From the NCBI RefSeq assembly GCF_900111005.1, contig NZ_FOFV01000034.1, forward strand, positions 1 to 49,593: 49,593 bases of DNA, written 5' to 3'. Shown here piece after piece: positions 1 through 8,666 of this stretch. Source of the stretch: Lentzea albida (GTDB lineage: Bacteria; Actinomycetota; Actinomycetes; Mycobacteriales; Pseudonocardiaceae). How positions within the stretch are numbered: the stretch's first letter is position 1; each line of letters begins with the position of its first letter. The translations under genes and the position numbers were made by a program. The notes under the pieces are model-generated. The model ran no database searches. It saw nothing but the letters and a program-made list of their open reading frames with translations, and was not told the origin of the DNA.

Positions 1-15
1 TGAGGAGAGATTTCA

Positions 16-42
16 GTGAGCACCGTCAGCGACAACGCATGA
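16..42 (+). promoter_or_regulatory. Eight-codon leader ORF overlapping the next start
   Basis: A GTG at 16 has a good Shine-Dalgarno sequence (GGAGAG, 4-9) and opens an eight-codon frame that ends with TGA at 40-42. That stop overlaps the ATG (39-41) of the following gene, which has no Shine-Dalgarno of its own. This is the geometry of translational coupling. The alternative is that the long gene really starts here and a one-base indel separates the two frames. Confidence 0.4.
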
Positions 43-422
43 ACGCAACTCCCGAAGATGCTTCAGTGATCGCGCAGCGACTGCACCTCGCCGCCGGCTT
101 CCACTCGTCCGAACGCGACTGGGTCGTGGATCGCCTGGCCGCGCTCGGTTCCCGTCTGCGGTCCTACCGCGACGACGAGATCGAACTGGAGATCAGCCTC
201 AAAGACCGCAAGGGCGTCGAGCAGCGCGTCATGCTGCAGTGCTGGATCAACCACGGCCATCGGCTGCACCTCGTCGCCACCTCGTCCCAGCGAGAGCTTC
301 CCGCGGCGCTCAACGAGGTCCGCGACGAACTGATCCGTCAGGTCGGCGAGACCAAGACCCGCACCGAGCCGCGCAGCAACCGCGCGCTGCGGTCCGTCCC
401 GACGCCGCCCGAACTCGGCTAG
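39..422 (+). CDS. HPF/RaiA-like ribosome-associated protein
   Basis: This 127-aa protein resembles the small actinobacterial HPF/RaiA-like group that shares the sigma-54-modulation/S30AE fold and binds ribosomes during hibernation. The central part (about 40-105) has the expected pattern: a DDEIELEISLKDR strand, a LVATS segment, and a helix ending in EVRDELIRQ. A basic, Arg- and Pro-rich tail follows (TRTEPRSNRALR), as in actinobacterial relatives. It is much shorter than long-form HPF and lacks the C-terminal dimerisation domain. The start has no Shine-Dalgarno and probably depends on the leader ORF that ends on top of it. Family membership is recalled from pattern and was not searched. Confidence 0.65.
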   Translation: MNATPEDASVIAQRLHLAAGFHSSERDWVVDRLAALGSRLRSYRDDEIELEISLKDRKGVEQRVMLQCWINHGHRLHLVATSSQRELPAALNEVRDELIRQVGETKTRTEPRSNRALRSVPTPPELG

Positions 423-676
423 CGGCAGGCATCGGTCGGACCGGCGACGCCCCGGCATCAGGGCGCGTGATCAGGATGTGCCATTCGAGTGCCTGTGAGG
501 CGAGAAGGCACCTTCCGCGCCATGACAGCGTTGGTGGACGAACTCGATGTGATCCGCTGCCCAATGCCTTCGGCGCGCTGAAGGCGAACCGCCGAAACCG
601 CGAGTTGGGGGCTGTGTTCGCGGTTTGGGCCGTGACGAACGCCGTCGTGCGGCGCCTCGGCGTTGGGCGATACCGC

Positions 677-880
677 TCAGTTCAGTGCGAGGAGCAAGCC
701 GGTGCCCAGGGCTACCGAGCACAGCCCGAACACCAAAGGGCTCAGGCGTTGCCAGGCAGCGATGCGGCGGGCTGTGCTGGCGGACCAGCATGGTGCACCG
801 GAGACGCGGCAAGCGAAGGTGAAGATGGCGAGACCACACGCGAGAACGCTCGCACAGGCGATCAGCGCGACGCCGGTCAT
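677..880 (-). CDS. Small two-helix membrane protein, unknown function
   Basis: This 67-aa frame starts at ATG (880) and codes for two hydrophobic helices, about residues 3-24 (VALIACASVLACGLAIF) and 47-66 (PLVFGLCSVALGTGLLLAL). A short basic loop joins them. Two well-formed transmembrane segments with mostly G/C-ending codons are unlikely in a chance antisense frame. The Shine-Dalgarno is weak (GGTGG). I do not recognise the family. It sits alone in a region that otherwise looks degraded. Confidence 0.45.
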   Translation of the reverse strand: MTGVALIACASVLACGLAIFTFACRVSGAPCWSASTARRIAAWQRLSPLVFGLCSVALGTGLLLALN

Positions 881-1078
881 CGAACGCCACCGGACGGTTC
901 GGTCCGCGGCCGCCGTTCAGAGTCACAGATCATTGGACTCGCCCATCGTGCGGTCTTGCTGGATGCCCGGAAAAGCTGCTGTCCCGCGTGCATGTGCTCC
1001 GCCCGCGGCAGTTCGAGATGCCGCGAGTCAGGCAGTGCCGGATTTCATCGACTGTCACGGTCTCGCGGCAGCCGATCG

Positions 1079-1408
1079 TCAGTTGCGTCCGCGTGCGGGG
1101 GTCTGCCCGTACACGCCGTGGCGCAGCGGTGTGTTGTCGTCAGGCGAGTGTGCGGGGGAGGTGGAGGGCTCGGTCGGTGTTTGCTCGGCGCCGGGGGCGC
1201 TGCGCTGGTCGACGCCCGTCGGTTCAGCGCCGTCGGCGAGTTCGTCGAGTCTGGCCTCGATCAGTTGCAGCACAGGTACGCGGTTGCCGTGCTCCCGTTC
1301 GTGGTCGAGAACCGCACGCAGGTCTTCGGCGTCGAGGGAGCGAATCCGGTGCCTGAGGTCGCCCAGGGCCAGTTGGTCGTAGTCGGCTATAGCTGGTTCG
1401 TGGCTGGA
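1079..1408 (-). pseudogene. DUF8129-like small helical protein, start lost
   Basis: The minus strand codes 109 residues beginning IADYDQLALGDLRHRIRSLD and continuing with LRAVLDHEREHGNRVPVLQ and an IEARLDELADGAEP helix. This matches a conserved actinobacterial helical module (DUF8129-type, recalled) that is followed by a Pro/Thr-rich tail ending in LRHGVYGQTPARGR. The frame is closed by an in-frame TAG (1409-1411) six residues before the conserved part, with no ATG, GTG or TTG between. Either a frameshift near 1405 separates it from an upstream ATG, or the start was lost. Confidence 0.5.
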
Positions 1409-1640
1409 CTACCCGTCGCGGCAGGGCGCAAACGAGCACGATGCGCTTCATCCGCTCATGCGCCGGCATGACGTCTCGAGCTCGGCGAGCAGCTTCGTCG
1501 AACCGGACCATCACGTGGTCTTCGAAGACCGGGTTGAAGGCGCCGCCGCCGGGTATGCGGCACGGACGAGGGCGATCTGGAGGTGCTGCCGCAGAGGCGA
1601 GCGGTGCGCTTCTGGCGCATCGTGGACGATCAGGAGGCTG

Positions 1641-1943
1641 ATGGTGACCGCCATGCCCGCGGTGGCCGCGTCGAGCAACTGGCGTGACGACGACGGCGCC
1701 CGTATGCCGTCGGGAGATGTCCACGCGTGGTGGCCGCAGCAGAACCAGACGTTGTGCGGTGTGCCGCTGCACCGAGCACGGCTCGACCGGTTCCCGCACG
1801 TGCTTTGGGCCGACGCGCTGTGGATTCACGACACCGCTGGAGCGGACTCGCCGGAGATGGCGATGTGCCCGCGCTGTGCGGCGGCAGCAGCCCCCAAGAG
1901 GAACAGGCGTCCGGATCGCAGGGGGACGAGATCGCGCCCCTAA
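1641..1943 (+). CDS. Small cysteine-containing protein, unknown function
   Basis: This 100-aa protein starts at ATG 1641 behind a strong Shine-Dalgarno (AGGAGG, 1632-1637). The middle reads VHAWWPQQNQTLCGVPLH, then an RFPHVLWAD segment, then EMAMCPRCAAA. A lone Cys followed by a CxxC suggests a small zinc-binding ribbon; similar proteins occur in Pseudonocardiaceae genomes as hypotheticals (recalled, not searched). The C-terminus is basic and probably disordered. No function can be assigned. Confidence 0.6.
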   Translation: MVTAMPAVAASSNWRDDDGARMPSGDVHAWWPQQNQTLCGVPLHRARLDRFPHVLWADALWIHDTAGADSPEMAMCPRCAAAAAPKRNRRPDRRGTRSRP

Positions 1944-2209
1944 AGGACGACCGCTGCCTCCCAGGCGAAGCGCGGGAACGCCCTCGTCGCCACCTCACCG
2001 GGACCCGAAGTCCGCGCCGGGACACGTGCACCGCCCACGGGTCGCCACGCCGGGAGTGGCGGCTCCTTCGAAACCTTTCTCCGGCAAGACCACCCGATTC
2101 GGCGACTGTGCCGTCCGCCCACGCGTGTCGGATCGTCCGGCACCGACCTCGTCGGCAGGCTGTCACACCGAACACGACGACCGAGAAGCGTGGAAGGACC
2201 GACGACTCG

Positions 2210-2488
2210 ATGATCCGAATCGTGCCTGCCAAGGACCAGCAAGTGCGGGTGACCTGGGCCCTGCCCCGGCATGAACCGTCGGGCCCCGTCAGCGTTGTCG
2301 GTGACTTCAACGACTGGACGCCGGGAGCGACCGAGCTCCGGACGCGCTCCAACGGCAACCGCACCGCGGCGGTCGTCGTGCCGCAGGGGACCACGCTGCG
2401 CTTCCGCTACCTCGGCTCGAACGGTCATTGGTTCGACGACGAGGATGCGGCCGTGCGTGACGAGCAAGGCTGTCTGATCATCGTCTGA
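2210..2488 (+). CDS. Stand-alone CBM48/isoamylase early-set domain protein
   Basis: This 92-aa protein consists of little more than one beta-sandwich of the CBM48/AMPK-beta type. It carries the hallmark VSVVGDFNDWTPG (about residues 25-37), which carries alpha-glucan-contacting residues in family members, and later FRYLGSNGHWFDDEDAAV. No catalytic domain is attached. The ATG at 2210 has an AAGGA sequence about 11 bases upstream. Small free-standing early-set proteins are known in actinomycetes; binding to glycogen or other alpha-glucan is inferred from the domain. The 266 bases before it (1944-2209) show no convincing gene. Confidence 0.75.
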   Translation: MIRIVPAKDQQVRVTWALPRHEPSGPVSVVGDFNDWTPGATELRTRSNGNRTAAVVVPQGTTLRFRYLGSNGHWFDDEDAAVRDEQGCLIIV

Positions 2489-2537
2489 CGCGACCGCCGG
2501 ACCGCGGCGAGACCTGCTCCGTCACAGGGCTGGGAGG

Positions 2538-2717
2538 TCAGCCGTCGTCCTCGGAACGCTGGCGCAGCAGCTCTTCTTCCGCGCTTGCACCATCGGTTTC
2601 CTGCTCCAGCCCACGCAGCATCATGTCCGCCTTGGCGTCGGGTAGGTGCGGTGCCGGCAGCGGCACGGCCGGATCCATGAGGGCTTCGACGACCCCGGCC
2701 GGTCGGCTGAGCTGAGA
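2538..2717 (-). pseudogene. Possible C-terminal gene remnant or tiny ORF
   Basis: A minus-strand frame reads PAGVVEALMDPAVPLPAP, then a helical acidic end (MLRGLEQETDG ... ELLRQRSEDDG) and a stop. It could be a 46-aa ORF from the ATG at 2678, but no Shine-Dalgarno is visible, and the frame is closed upstream at an inverted repeat (AGCTGAG/CTCAGCT, 2710-2729). The composition looks like the tail of a lost gene. The rest of 2489-2844 holds nothing I can support. Confidence 0.25.
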
Positions 2718-2844
2718 TCAGGCTCAGCTGTGGGCAGGCGCTGCGTGAGTGCTATCCGGGCGGCACAGGGTTCAGTCAGGCGGTGTTGTCGACTTGCAGA
2801 GGCAGTGGGAGAAGTCGGGGACATCCGGGAGTTCGCGACGCCAT

Positions 2845-3564
2845 TCACTCGCATCTGCTGATCGCTTCGTCACGCGACATCCAGGGCACCTCGTTCCGTC
2901 CCGGCCGCACCAGCCCGGTCTCGTAGCCCAGCACGACGGCCTGCGCGCGGTCACGCAGACCCTGCTTCATCAGGATGCGGCTGACGTGGGACTTCACCGT
3001 CTGCTCGGCGATCACCAGGTCGGCGGCGATCTCGTGGTTGGAGAGCCCACCGGCCACCAGCGTCAGGATCTCGCGTTCCCGCGCGGTCAGGCCGGAGAGC
3101 CGATCGCCCTCCTCCGCGCGCATCCGGCGCGCGCTGACGAAGTGTTCGATCATGCGCCGGGTGACGCTGGGAGCGAGCAGCGCCTCGCCCGCGGCCACGA
3201 CCCGGACGGCGGCGGCGAGTTCCTCGGGCAGGGCGTCCTTGAGCAGGAACCCGCTCGCTCCCGCGCTCAGCGCCTCGTAGACGTGGTCGTCGATGTCGAA
3301 GGTCGTCAGCATCAGCACCTTCGGGACGTGCCCGTCGGGAAACGCGGGGCTCAGCAGGCGCTTGGCGGCGGTGAGGCCGTCCATGCGCGGCATTCGCACA
3401 TCCATGAGCACGACATCGGGCCGTCGCGCGCCGACCACCTCTATCGCGGCGTACCCGTCGGCGGCCTCGCCGACCACGACGAGGTCCGGCTGGGCGGTCA
3501 GGAACGCGACCAGGCCCGCCCGGACAACCGGTTGATCGTCGACGATCACCACTCGGACGGCCAC
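2845..3564 (-). CDS. NarL/LuxR-family response regulator
   Basis: This 239-aa protein is a two-domain response regulator. The receiver domain (1-120) has the acidic pair D9/D10, phospho-acceptor D55 in VVLMDVRMP and the conserved Lys in GFLLKD. A LuxR-type helix-turn-helix (about 168-230) carries LTAREREILTLVAGGLSN and IAEQTVKSHVSRIL. The GTG start (3564) lies one base after the stop of the upstream histidine kinase, so the two are co-translated. An in-frame extension of about 48 residues further upstream would overlap the kinase and is rejected. Targets are unknown; the membrane protein upstream is the obvious candidate. Confidence 0.9.
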   Translation of the reverse strand: MAVRVVIVDDQPVVRAGLVAFLTAQPDLVVVGEAADGYAAIEVVGARRPDVVLMDVRMPRMDGLTAAKRLLSPAFPDGHVPKVLMLTTFDIDDHVYEALSAGASGFLLKDALPEELAAAVRVVAAGEALLAPSVTRRMIEHFVSARRMRAEEGDRLSGLTAREREILTLVAGGLSNHEIAADLVIAEQTVKSHVSRILMKQGLRDRAQAVVLGYETGLVRPGRNEVPWMSRDEAISRCE

Positions 3565-3565
3565 G

Positions 3566-4762
3566 TCACCACCGTCCCGTCGTGAGCGGGATCGTGCCGC
3601 GCACCAGGAAACCGCCCTCGTCGGTGGGCTCGGCGCGCACCCGGCCACCGAGCAGCGCCGCCCGCTCCCGCATGCCCACCAAGCCGTGCCCGGTCGCCAG
3701 GGGATCACCGGGCCGCCCCGCGAGGCCGGGCCCGTTGACCACCTCGACCGACAACTCCTCCCGCACGACGTCGAGGCGAACGTCGATCGGCGCGCCGTGG
3801 GCGTGCCGCACCGCGTTGGCCAGGGCCTCCTGAACGATCCGGTACGCGGTCAGGCCGATCGGGACGCTGATCGCCTCGTCCGTCAGGTCGCCGTCGACGT
3901 GCAGCCGCGCGTCGACGCCCGCCCTCGTCACCGCCGCCACGAGGTCGGCGACGTCCTCCAGCCTGGGTTGCGGGGCCACGTCCGTTCCGGCGTGCTGGTC
4001 GCGCAGCACCGTGAGCACCTGCCGCATCTCAGCGAGCGCCGTGCGGGTCGCGTCGGCGATGCTGTCGAACTCCCGGCGGGTGGGGTCGTCGAGTTGCGGC
4101 AGCCGGTAGGCGGCGGATCGCGCCTGCACCTGGATCACGGACATGCTGTGGGCGACGACGTCGTGCAGCTCACGCGCGATCCGGGAGCGCTCCTGCGCCA
4201 GGACACGGCTCGCCTGTTCCAGTTCCGCCCGGTGCCGCGCGTGGGTCAGTTCAGCCCGGATCGCCGACCGCTGGCCGGCGAGCACGGAGACCACCAGCAC
4301 CAGCACCGAGTTGGACGCGAAGACCGTCAGGTTCGCGCCCCAGTCCTCCACGGGTACCGGGAGGGTGAGGACGAGCGCGACCGACACCGTGGCGGACAGC
4401 AGCCAGGCCGCCAGGCCGCGTCCCCATCCTCCGTGCGACCCGGCCACGGCGATCACGCCGAGTTGCGTGAGCAGACCGGGCACGGACCACGGCCACGCCG
4501 CGCCACTCGCCCCGTACGCCAGTACGGAGAGGGCGCACGCCGCGGCCGAGGAGACCCCGATCGCGATTCCCGGCCACCGGATCATCAGCGGGATGCAGGC
4601 GCAGTGCGCCAGCGCCAGCACGAAGGCCGGGACGACCGCGATCCCGTGCCCGCTCACGTACACGGGCACACTGATGGCGAACAGCGCCAACGCCACCGAG
4701 CGCACCACTGAGGTCAGCAGCACTCCGGGTTTGTTCGTGGTGACGTCGGACTGATCGGACAT
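3566..4762 (-). CDS. NarL-type sensor histidine kinase
   Basis: This 398-aa kinase has about five transmembrane helices in the first 165 residues and no large extracytoplasmic domain, so it probably senses a membrane or intracellular cue. A HisKA_3 dimerisation helix follows, with phospho-accepting H200 in RIARELHDVVAHSMS. The C-terminal HATPase domain has the N-box helix (EALANAVRHAHG) and the GHGLVGMRERAALLGG glycine motif. I chose ATG 4762 because GAGGAG (about 4766-4771) lies just upstream; an earlier GTG at 4783 has no Shine-Dalgarno. It forms an operon with the response regulator. Confidence 0.9.
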   Translation of the reverse strand: MSDQSDVTTNKPGVLLTSVVRSVALALFAISVPVYVSGHGIAVVPAFVLALAHCACIPLMIRWPGIAIGVSSAAACALSVLAYGASGAAWPWSVPGLLTQLGVIAVAGSHGGWGRGLAAWLLSATVSVALVLTLPVPVEDWGANLTVFASNSVLVLVVSVLAGQRSAIRAELTHARHRAELEQASRVLAQERSRIARELHDVVAHSMSVIQVQARSAAYRLPQLDDPTRREFDSIADATRTALAEMRQVLTVLRDQHAGTDVAPQPRLEDVADLVAAVTRAGVDARLHVDGDLTDEAISVPIGLTAYRIVQEALANAVRHAHGAPIDVRLDVVREELSVEVVNGPGLAGRPGDPLATGHGLVGMRERAALLGGRVRAEPTDEGGFLVRGTIPLTTGRW

Positions 4763-4792
4763 CGGGCTCCTCGCCTTGGACACCGGGCGCGA

Positions 4793-5737
4793 CTATCCGA
4801 CCGGGATCGCCTTGGTACCACGACCGGCTCGCAGCACCACAGCGGCGGTCGCCGCGCCGAGGCAGATCACCGCGGCCACGCCGGCCCCGGCGGTGAGCCC
4901 GTCCGGCGACACGATCGACTGGCCGCGCAGCGCCTGCCACAGCAGCAGGCCGAGCAGGGCCGCGTACCCGGCCGAGGTGATCAGGACGAGCTGGAACTCC
5001 ACCTCCGGCCGCCGAAGCGCGGGCAGCCGCCGCCCGGCGAGCCGCAGCGCGGCCAGCACCAGCGGGAGAACCTGGAGCGCGTGCATCCCGATGAAGTGCG
5101 GGATGCGCAGGTCGCCGCCTTCGGTGCTCCAGCCGAGCAGGGGGAGCGCCGCACCGCCGTCGGCCACACCGACCGAGTGAGCGCCCCGGAGATCGGAGGG
5201 GCCGGCCACCTGCTCGGGTGTGGGCGAGGTCATGAGCGCACCCACCGCCATGCCGGCCAGGGCGATCAGCATCCCGGCGCGCATCGACCACACCTGCGCG
5301 CGGTTCTCGGTCGCGCTGAGCATCAGCGCCACGCAGACGATCGCGCTCATGATCCACACCACGACCCCGATCAGGCCGGCGACCTGGTAGAGGACGCTCT
5401 CCAGCGGGGTGGCCACTCCGAAGTGACTCATGCGGCCGCGCGCCGCCGACCAGGTGATCCAGGCGAGTTCGACGAGAAAGGAGACCACGAACACGGTGGC
5501 AGCCGCGTCGGCGACCCGCCGGAAGCGGGTGACCCGGCTCAGCACCCAGGACACGGACACGGAGTAGAGCAACGTGGACAGCGCGAACTTCAGCGGCTTG
5601 GTCCACACCGGTTGCCCCATCAACAGGCGGTCGTCGACGAGCAGGGCCACGAGGCTGAACACCGCGAGCCCGGCCATGGTGGCGGTCAGGACCGCGAGAG
5701 GGCGGTGCGCACGTGGCGCGAACGGTGAAAAGGACAT
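4793..5737 (-). CDS. Polytopic membrane protein, unknown function
   Basis: This 314-aa protein has roughly eight hydrophobic helices, including PLAVLTATMAGLAVFSLVA, FVVSFLVELAWITW and GMLIALAGMAVGALM. An IPHFIGMHALQVLPL segment places histidines inside a membrane helix. I do not recognise a named family. It lies 30 bases upstream of the histidine kinase on the same strand, so the three genes probably form one transcription unit, and it could be the signal source or partner of the kinase. ATG 5737 is the likeliest start; an in-frame GTG 39 bases upstream is possible, and neither has a strong Shine-Dalgarno. Confidence 0.7.
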   Translation of the reverse strand: MSFSPFAPRAHRPLAVLTATMAGLAVFSLVALLVDDRLLMGQPVWTKPLKFALSTLLYSVSVSWVLSRVTRFRRVADAAATVFVVSFLVELAWITWSAARGRMSHFGVATPLESVLYQVAGLIGVVVWIMSAIVCVALMLSATENRAQVWSMRAGMLIALAGMAVGALMTSPTPEQVAGPSDLRGAHSVGVADGGAALPLLGWSTEGGDLRIPHFIGMHALQVLPLVLAALRLAGRRLPALRRPEVEFQLVLITSAGYAALLGLLLWQALRGQSIVSPDGLTAGAGVAAVICLGAATAAVVLRAGRGTKAIPVG

Positions 5738-6045
5738 GACGAGCAGTTTTCTGCGGGGAAGCAGAGAAATCGTCACACCGGAGAGCCGAACTGACCCGTA
5801 CCCCGGTACGGGGTGCGACCACCCGCACCGCACCGACCACGCGTGGCCTCGCAGTCGTCCGGCTCCGTGTCGGTCGCACCGCCGATGATCGTGCCGATGC
5901 TTGCGCGCCCGCTGCCTCGCGGGTGATCTGCTCGAACTGGGCGCTCACGGCCTCGGTCCGGACGGCGTCGACTCCGGTCCAGTGGCTTTCCTCCGCCGGG
6001 ACGGTACGGATGTCTGCACGGGCGGTTGACCAGCTGGCAGCAGCA

Positions 6046-6952
6046 CGACGGCCGGTGGACGCCGCCCTGGTCGTGCTCGCGGTCGGCACGGCGCTGCGGT
6101 CGGTCCTCGGCGACGCCGGGCTGTGGATCGGCACCGCCGTCGCGGGCTCGGCCATCGCGGCCGGCAACGTGCTGGTGCCGACGATCGTCAAGCGCGACCA
6201 CCGCGACCACGTGTCCATGGCGACCGGCGTCTACTCGGCCTGCATCACCGTGGGCGCCTCGATCGCCTCCGCCGTCGCGGTTCCGCTGTCGCACGCCGTG
6301 GGCTGGCGCGGTGCGCTGGCGTTCTGGGCGATCCCCGCGCTCGTCGTCACCCGTGCTGTGGCTGCCGCGCGCCTGGACCGGCAGACCGGCCGTCGAGTCC
6401 ACATCGGACGAGAACCGGCCGTCCGCGAGCGTGTGGCGCCAGCCGGCGGCGTGGCTCGTGACGGCGTTCATGGGACTGCAGTCGACGACGTTCTACGTGA
6501 TGGTCACCTGGCTTCCCACCGTGGAGATGTCATCGGGCGTGCCGGCCGCGCAGGCCGGTGTCCACCTCTTCGTCTACCAGATCGTCGGTGTCGCGATGGT
6601 CGTCGGCGCGGCCGGGCTGCTGCTCCTGCCGTCGTGGAGCATCGTGTGGGCGGTGGTCGCGGGGCTCGGCACCGGCGCGTCGCTGGTCGTGGCGCTCACG
6701 CTGATCAGCCTGCGCGGCCGGGGCCGGCAGGGGACCACGCAGCTGTCCGGCATGGCCCAGTCGCTCGGGTACCTGCTCGCCGCGCTGGGGCCGGTCCTCG
6801 CGGGCCTGCTCGCCGAGCACACCGGCTCGTGGACGGCGTCCCTGCTCCTGGTCGGCGTGCTCGCGGTCGTGCAGGTCGTCGTGGCGGCGGCCGCCGGTCG
6901 CGTCAGCCCCCGCCCGGAGGCGGTTCGCGGTAAGTTCCCAGCCGGGCGGTGA
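6046..6952 (+). pseudogene. Broken CynX/NimT-type MFS transporter
   Basis: Two adjacent frames together code for a cyanate/nitroimidazole-type major facilitator. The first (to about 6360) has VLAVGTALRS, then NVLVPTIVKRDHRDHV and a helix ending AFWAIPALVV. After a frameshift between about 6355 and 6420 the second continues with WRQPAAWLVTAFMGLQSTTF through YQIVGV and GLLAEHTGSWTASLL. The N-terminal 70-80 residues usual for this family are missing, and a helix seems deleted after YQIVGV (near 6600). With a missing front, a frameshift and an internal deletion, it cannot make a functional 12-helix transporter. Confidence 0.8.
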
Positions 6953-6982
6953 TCGGCTCGGCACGTTGGAGGCACTGCGTCC

Positions 6983-7387
6983 GTGACTACCACTGGTGAG
7001 GGTCTCTGGTCGACGGTCACGGACCTGCCGATCGAGCGGAGCACCGTGCTGTCCGCGCTGCGCGGCCACGTCCAGTCGGCGTTGCGGGTCCTGAGCGAGG
7101 ACCACCGCTACGACGTGCTGCTGGTGGTGACCGAGCTCGTGTCGAACGTCCTCGACCACACGACGGGCGACGGCCGGTTGCGCGTGCTCCTGAGCCGCGT
7201 CGGGTGCCAGGTCGCGGTGGAGGTCGACGACTGCTCGGCACAGCAGCCCGTGTACGGGGAGTCGCGGCTCGGCGGCCACCGGGGCAGGGGCATGGTGATG
7301 ATCGACAACATCACCCACGCCTGGGGCGCGCGGCCTCGTGCCGGAGGTGGCAAGACGGTGTACGCGCTGGTCTGGTGCGCTGAGTAG
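6983..7387 (+). CDS. Anti-sigma-factor-type ATP-binding protein (HATPase)
   Basis: This 134-aa protein is a single GHKL ATPase domain of the RsbW/SpoIIAB type common in actinomycetes. The N-box ELVSNVLDH (about 50-58) and the G-box GHRGRGMVMI (about 100-109) are intact. Such proteins bind sigma factors or phosphorylate STAS antagonists. The GTG start has GGAGG (6968-6972) upstream. A STAS-domain protein follows about 100 bases later, giving a switch pair, but no sigma factor gene is in the window. Confidence 0.85.
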   Translation: MTTTGEGLWSTVTDLPIERSTVLSALRGHVQSALRVLSEDHRYDVLLVVTELVSNVLDHTTGDGRLRVLLSRVGCQVAVEVDDCSAQQPVYGESRLGGHRGRGMVMIDNITHAWGARPRAGGGKTVYALVWCAE

Positions 7388-7490
7388 CGGTTGTGGCTTT
7401 CGTTGCGGGGCAATAACGTGGGCGCGTGCTCCGGATCGGTCAGCGGCTCGCGTCTGCGCTTCGCACGGTTCGCACACGGGAGGGCGGGCA

Positions 7491-7880
7491 ATGGGCCAGC
7501 AGTCCGACGGCGCGGTCAGCGCGCTGACCGCGCACACCGTCGACCGCGACGGGATCGCGGTCGTGGTCGTCGCCGGTGAGATCGACATGGTGACCGAGGA
7601 CTCGCCCCTGGACCAGGCGCTCGACGCCGTCCGGCGCAGGCCCGCGGGTCTCGTCATCGACCTGGGCGCGGTGAGCTTCTTCGGTTCCTCGGGCATCAAC
7701 ATGGTGCTGAACGTGTGGCGGCACGCGGTGTCCGAGAGCGTCCCGCTCGCCGTCGTCGCGGGCCGGACGGTGTCGCGCCCGCTGGACATGTCCGGCGCCG
7801 CCGCCGTGCTGTCGCTGCACCCGAACCTGGCCGAGGCGCTCGCCGCGGTCCGGACCGTGCCGCCGCAACGGCGGCGCTGA
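7491..7880 (+). CDS. STAS-domain anti-sigma factor antagonist
   Basis: This 129-aa protein is a STAS domain. The core strand AGEIDMVTED leads to VIDLGAVSFFGSSGINML-type sequence, where a serine of the SS pair (about residues 66-67) is the usual phosphorylation site of RsbV/SpoIIAA relatives. ATG 7491 has GGAGG at 7479-7483. It probably partners the ATPase directly upstream: the phosphorylated form would be inactive, the unphosphorylated form would free the target from the ATPase. The pairing is inferred from adjacency. Confidence 0.85.
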   Translation: MGQQSDGAVSALTAHTVDRDGIAVVVVAGEIDMVTEDSPLDQALDAVRRRPAGLVIDLGAVSFFGSSGINMVLNVWRHAVSESVPLAVVAGRTVSRPLDMSGAAAVLSLHPNLAEALAAVRTVPPQRRR

Positions 7881-7886
7881 CGCGGT

Positions 7887-7964
7887 CAGAACCCCTTGGC
7901 GGGGTTGAGGATGCCGAGCGGGTCCACTGAGGACTTGATGCGGGCGTGGACCTCGTACCCGGCC
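7887..7964 (-). pseudogene. C-terminal relic of an FAD-linked oxidase
   Basis: The minus strand ends with VHARIKSSVDPLGILNPAKG then F and a stop, which is the typical tail of GlcD-type FAD-linked oxidases (recalled pattern). Upstream the frame degenerates after a few residues and no FAD-binding domain is present. This is what remains of a deleted gene; the sequence to 8088 has no other recognisable coding content. Confidence 0.6.
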
Positions 7965-8088
7965 CGCCGCCCTGGCGGTCATTCCCCGGTCTCGACCGGA
8001 CGGTCCGGGTCCGACCGGCTGGTCCTCTGTGGACCCCGCGCACCAGGAAGCGCTCGAACGGCTCGCGGACGTCGAGGGGCCGCCGTGC

Positions 8089-8646
8089 TCAGCTACCGGG
8101 GCTGATCCCCGCCACCGCCACCGCGAACAGCCGCTCCGCCGCCTTCTGCGGCTCGCTGTGGTGCTCGGTGACCATCGCGATGCCGACGATCAGGCCGACC
8201 AGCTCGGCCACCGTGACGTCCGGCGTGACGGCGCCCTCCTCGACCGCCTTGCGCAGCAACGGTTCCGCGGCCTCCTCGATCGCCGACGCGCACGAGTTCG
8301 GGCCCGTCGGGTCGCCGTCGTAGGCCAGGGCGGTGGCGAGCCCCTTCGCGCCCACGCAGTACGTCACGAGATCGGCGAGCCAGGTGAGCAGCGCTTCCCC
8401 GCCGTCCGGCGCCCCGGTGAGCTCGCGCGCCCTCTCGCACAGCACCTCGATCCGTTGCCACAGCACGGCTTGCAGCAACTCCTGGCGGGTGGGGAAGTGG
8501 CGGCGCACGGTCGCCGAGCCGACACCGGCGACGCGGGCGATCTGCTCCAGCGACGCGTTCGCGCCGTGCGCGGCGACCTCCTGCTCGGCCACGGCGAGGA
8601 TGCGCGCGTGGTTGCGCCGGGCGTCGGAGCGCTGGCGATCGGTCAT
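8089..8646 (-). CDS. TetR-family repressor of the NmrA gene
   Basis: This 185-aa regulator has a TetR DNA-binding domain in residues 10-60 (ILAVAEQEVAAHGANASLEQ, then VGSATVRRHFPTRQELL). The C-terminal part resembles the SbtR-like ligand domain (TYCVGAKGLATAL, CASAIEEAAEPLL). ATG 8646 is preceded by CGAGG; an in-frame ATG further upstream at 8697 would run through the first operator and is rejected. It is divergent from an NmrA-family gene, with two related palindromes between, so it probably represses both. Confidence 0.88.
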   Translation of the reverse strand: MTDRQRSDARRNHARILAVAEQEVAAHGANASLEQIARVAGVGSATVRRHFPTRQELLQAVLWQRIEVLCERARELTGAPDGGEALLTWLADLVTYCVGAKGLATALAYDGDPTGPNSCASAIEEAAEPLLRKAVEEGAVTPDVTVAELVGLIVGIAMVTEHHSEPQKAAERLFAVAVAGISPGS

Positions 8647-8666
8647 GGCAACCTCGTGGTTGATAA

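Noticed and set aside
239..1471. 410-codon open frame on the plus strand
   Set aside because: Overlaps the HPF-like gene out of frame, is Arg-rich and lacks any recognisable domain; typical GC-rich shadow.
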